A program made the position numbers and the translations under genes. The notes under the pieces are model-generated. The model did not search any database, was not told the DNA's origin, and was given only the letters and a program-made list of their open reading frames with translations. From Clostridia bacterium (GTDB lineage Bacteria > Bacillota > Clostridia > Peptostreptococcales > Anaerovoracaceae), in assembly GCA_024682015.1 (NCBI GenBank), contig JAIKZT010000157.1:1-7246 (forward strand): DNA of 7,246 nucleotides, written 5' to 3'. Below are positions 6,562 through 7,246 of the stretch, in pieces. Position 1 is the stretch's first letter. Each line of letters starts with the position of its first letter.

Positions 6562-6726
6562 GGGCAAGCAGAAGGGCTGCTCGGCACCTTCAGAAATCGG
6601 GAACCGCATCGGTTCGCTTTAGGCGCCTCTTCGGGCACGGCGGGCAACTCAGCCCTCATAGGCGCTTTCGCTAACCGTGTGGTTCCACACTTTCTTCAGA
6701 GTTTCTCGCATCCCTTCTGCTTGCCC
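6562..6726. other. 165-bp structured element closed by a perfect 15-bp inverted repeat
   Basis: GGGCAAGCAGAAGGG (6562-6576) is the exact reverse complement of 6712-6726. The pairing continues, after one mismatch, with TGC (6578-6580) and GCA (6708-6710), giving 18 of 19 paired positions. Inside lie AGAAA/TTTCT (6592-6596 with 6691-6695), which would close a junction of three hairpins: GAACCG-CAT-CGGTTC (6601-6615), GCGCCT with AGGCGC (6623-6628 and 6660-6665, containing GGGC/GCCC at 6642-6645 and 6652-6655), and GTGTG-GTTC-CACAC (6677-6690). This order of nested stems suggests a structured RNA, but it folds about equally well on either strand and no family was recognised. It could instead be a small non-autonomous mobile element with terminal inverted repeats, though no flanking target duplication is seen. 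As it follows the flavin reductase stop by 18 bases, a plus-strand version would be a 3' UTR. Confidence 0.55.
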
Positions 6727-6744
6727 AGCTCCGTCAAATGCTGC

Positions 6745-6763
6745 AGAGGACTTTCGGTTCTCT
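6745..6763. other. Short hairpin between the structured element and the GGTAAC block
   Basis: AGAGGAC (6745-6751), loop TTTCG, GTTCTCT (6757-6763): a 7-bp stem with one G-T pair. It is not followed by a T-run. It may be a further domain of the neighbouring structured element or chance. Confidence 0.3.
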
Positions 6764-6825
6764 TATAGGGGCTTTTGGTCAATCGGTAACGATATCTTGT
6801 AACCATATTGGCAGATTTACGTTTA

Positions 6826-6869
6826 CGGTAACGAAATCCTTAAGATTTAGTTACCGTTTTATTGTTTTT
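6826..6869 (+). terminator. Possible terminator formed by the longest GGTAAC dyad
   Basis: The 13-base arms CGGTAACGAAATC and GATTTAGTTACCG (12 of 13 paired, loop CTTAA) are followed by TTTTATTGTTTTT. This meets the layout of an intrinsic terminator and would be the first one after the flavin reductase gene. The stem is AT-rich, and the half-site is repeated elsewhere without a T-run, so it may only be a protein-binding site. Confidence 0.35.
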
Positions 6870-6889
6870 GCATATTTGGTAACGATAAT
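6862..6889 (+). promoter_or_regulatory. Weak promoter candidate overlapping the perfect GGTAAC dyad
   Basis: TTGTTT (6862-6867), 16 bases, GATAAT (6884-6889). The -10 hexamer lies inside the dyad 6878-6897, as expected for a repressor-controlled promoter. Transcription would start near 6896 and meet the terminator at 6960-6984, giving a transcript of about 90 nt without a credible coding sequence. The hexamers are imperfect, and AT-rich DNA produces such matches easily. Confidence 0.3.
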
Positions 6890-6953
6890 CCGTTACCGCT
6901 TTCTGAAGAGAACGGATAAGCCATCATGATGCGATCCTAATCATAGGTCATAT

Positions 6954-6984
6954 AAAAAAGCCGCCTCCGGTCGGAGCGGCTTTT
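6954..6984. terminator. Bidirectional intrinsic terminator
   Basis: AAAAAA (6954-6959), GCCGC (6960-6964), bulged C, TCC (6966-6968), loop GGTC, GGA (6973-6975), GCGGC (6976-6980), TTTT (6981-6984). The GC stem of 8 bp with A-run before and T-run after works on both strands, best on the minus strand where six U follow. It can end rqcH transcription and any rightward transcript from the gap. Confidence 0.85.
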
Positions 6985-7064
6985 GTGTCACTTTCTCTGC
7001 GAATGCGGGACCTTTACCTTCTTTCTCTGAATTGACCGAATGTTGGTGGAGATATCACTAACTG
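6954..7064 (-). ncRNA. Candidate small RNA of about 111 nt in the rqcH 3' region
   Basis: A near-perfect minus-strand promoter (7071-7099) predicts a start near 7064, and the strong terminator ends transcription at about 6954. The transcript holds no ATG with a ribosome site; the only short GTG frame (near 7058) is 14 codons without a Shine-Dalgarno sequence. Besides the terminator stem it contains a purine-rich stretch (AGAGAAAGAAGG, around 7016-7027), which could pair with other RNAs or act as an unstructured target site. It would share its terminator with rqcH mRNA, like other small RNAs born at gene 3' ends. Promoter and terminator are seen; the RNA itself is inferred. Confidence 0.5.
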
Positions 7065-7070
7065 TCAATT

Positions 7071-7099
7071 ATTGTAATGGTAAAGTTTCCACATGTCAA
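7071..7099 (-). promoter_or_regulatory. Consensus sigma-A promoter pointing left
   Basis: Read on the minus strand, TTGACA (7099-7094), exactly 17 bases, TACAAT (7076-7071). The -35 is a full match and the -10 matches at five of six positions. It begins 31 bases beyond the rqcH stop and points into a gap without a gene, away from any coding start. Confidence 0.75.
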
Positions 7100-7129
7100 T
7101 AGAATATGGAAAAATAAAGTAAATAAATT

Positions 7130-7246
7130 TTACCATTTTTCTGGGTCATGCGGATCGACCCAGACCGTGCGGTTGTTCGTGAAGATCACCATGCCCGGTT
7201 TCGCGCCGGCGGGCTTCTTCACGTAGCGCAGCGGCACGTAATCCAC
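7130..7246 (-). CDS. rqcH: RqcH / NFACT (FbpA) family ribosome quality-control protein, C-terminal end
   Basis: The last 38 codons of a minus-strand gene entering from the right edge, stopping at TAA (7132-7130). The peptide starts VDYVPLRYVKKPAGAKPG and continues MVIFTNNRTVWVDP before ending in EKW. The segment VKKPAGAKPGMVIFTN is the highly conserved finish of the NFACT-R domain of bacterial RqcH (older name fibronectin-binding protein A). RqcH binds stalled 50S-peptidyl-tRNA complexes and adds C-terminal alanine tails to mark the nascent chain for degradation. The rest of the protein is outside the window. It is convergent with the division gene run, and its transcript would end at the terminator 6984-6954. 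Confidence 0.88.
   Translation of the reverse strand: MDYVPLRYVKKPAGAKPGMVIFTNNRTVWVDPHDPEKW

Larger units (their letters stand above)
6784..6898. repeat. GGTAAC dyad cluster, operator-like
   Basis: Five exact copies of GGTAAC or its reverse complement lie in 113 bases: forward at 6785, 6827 and 6878, reverse at 6850 and 6892. Three forward copies share GGTAACGA. They form dyads: GGTAACG, six bases, CGTTACC (6878-6897, perfect), and a longer one with 13-base arms and a single mismatch (6826-6838 with 6844-6856, loop CTTAA). A weaker 20-bp version starts the cluster (6785-6804, ending GTAACC). Repeated dyads of equal half-site in an AT-rich gap are typical of binding sites for a dimeric repressor or activator. 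No regulator gene is in the window and the motif was not matched to a known family. Confidence 0.55.

Noticed and set aside
6562..6726. Reading this element as a classical MITE or insertion-sequence remnant
   Set aside because: No target-site duplication is seen on either side, and no transposase fragment is present. It was left open as an alternative rather than called.
6738..6929. 63-codon open frame on the plus strand across the GGTAAC block
   Set aside because: It has no Shine-Dalgarno sequence, and its composition follows the repeats (recurring VT from the GGTAAC copies). It spans hairpins and dyads, and no family features are visible.
7032..7056. Plus-strand TTGACC at 7032 as a -35 element
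   Set aside because: No acceptable -10 hexamer lies 16-18 bases downstream.

Overview
The window looks like core chromosome from a GC-rich, Gram-positive anaerobe of the class Clostridia. The basis is the gene order ylmE-sepF-divIVA-lspA-rluD, an HlyD-like membrane protein just upstream of ylmE (an arrangement common in Clostridia), and strong GC preference at third codon positions. Genus and family cannot be fixed from this sequence.

Layout. Bases 1-52 are the 3' end of a KH-domain RNA-binding protein gene (khpA), closed by an intrinsic terminator (71-97). A new transcription unit then starts almost exactly on the rimM start codon, and rimM and trmD (ribosome assembly and tRNA m1G37 methylation) follow. 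A near-consensus promoter overlaps the trmD stop codon. It starts a second tightly packed run: HlyD-like protein, ylmE (PLP homeostasis), sepF and divIVA (division septum and pole), lspA (lipoprotein signal peptidase), rluD-type pseudouridine synthase and a flavin reductase-like protein. Most junctions overlap (ATGA, TAGTG) or are separated by a few bases, so translational coupling is likely. rplS, ylmG and ylmH, often found in these neighbourhoods, are absent.

Bases 6544-7129 hold no convincing protein gene but are dense in structure. From left to right: a 165-bp element closed by a perfect 15-bp inverted repeat with three internal hairpins; an AT-rich block with five exact copies of GGTAAC/GTTACC arranged as dyads; a terminator that can work in both directions; and, on the minus strand, a perfectly spaced TTGACA/TACAAT promoter whose transcript would run only about 111 nt to that terminator, making a candidate small RNA. 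The minus-strand gene at the right edge (7130-7246) is the C-terminal end of an RqcH/NFACT ribosome quality-control protein.

The coding part is ordinary housekeeping with some oddities: two promoters placed for leaderless mRNAs, an LspA with Cys in place of the GNxxDR aspartate, and a Lys/Ala-rich tail on the flavin reductase. The part most likely to be undescribed is the non-coding block 6544-7129. Its RNA or DNA function is inference and no known RNA family was recognised.
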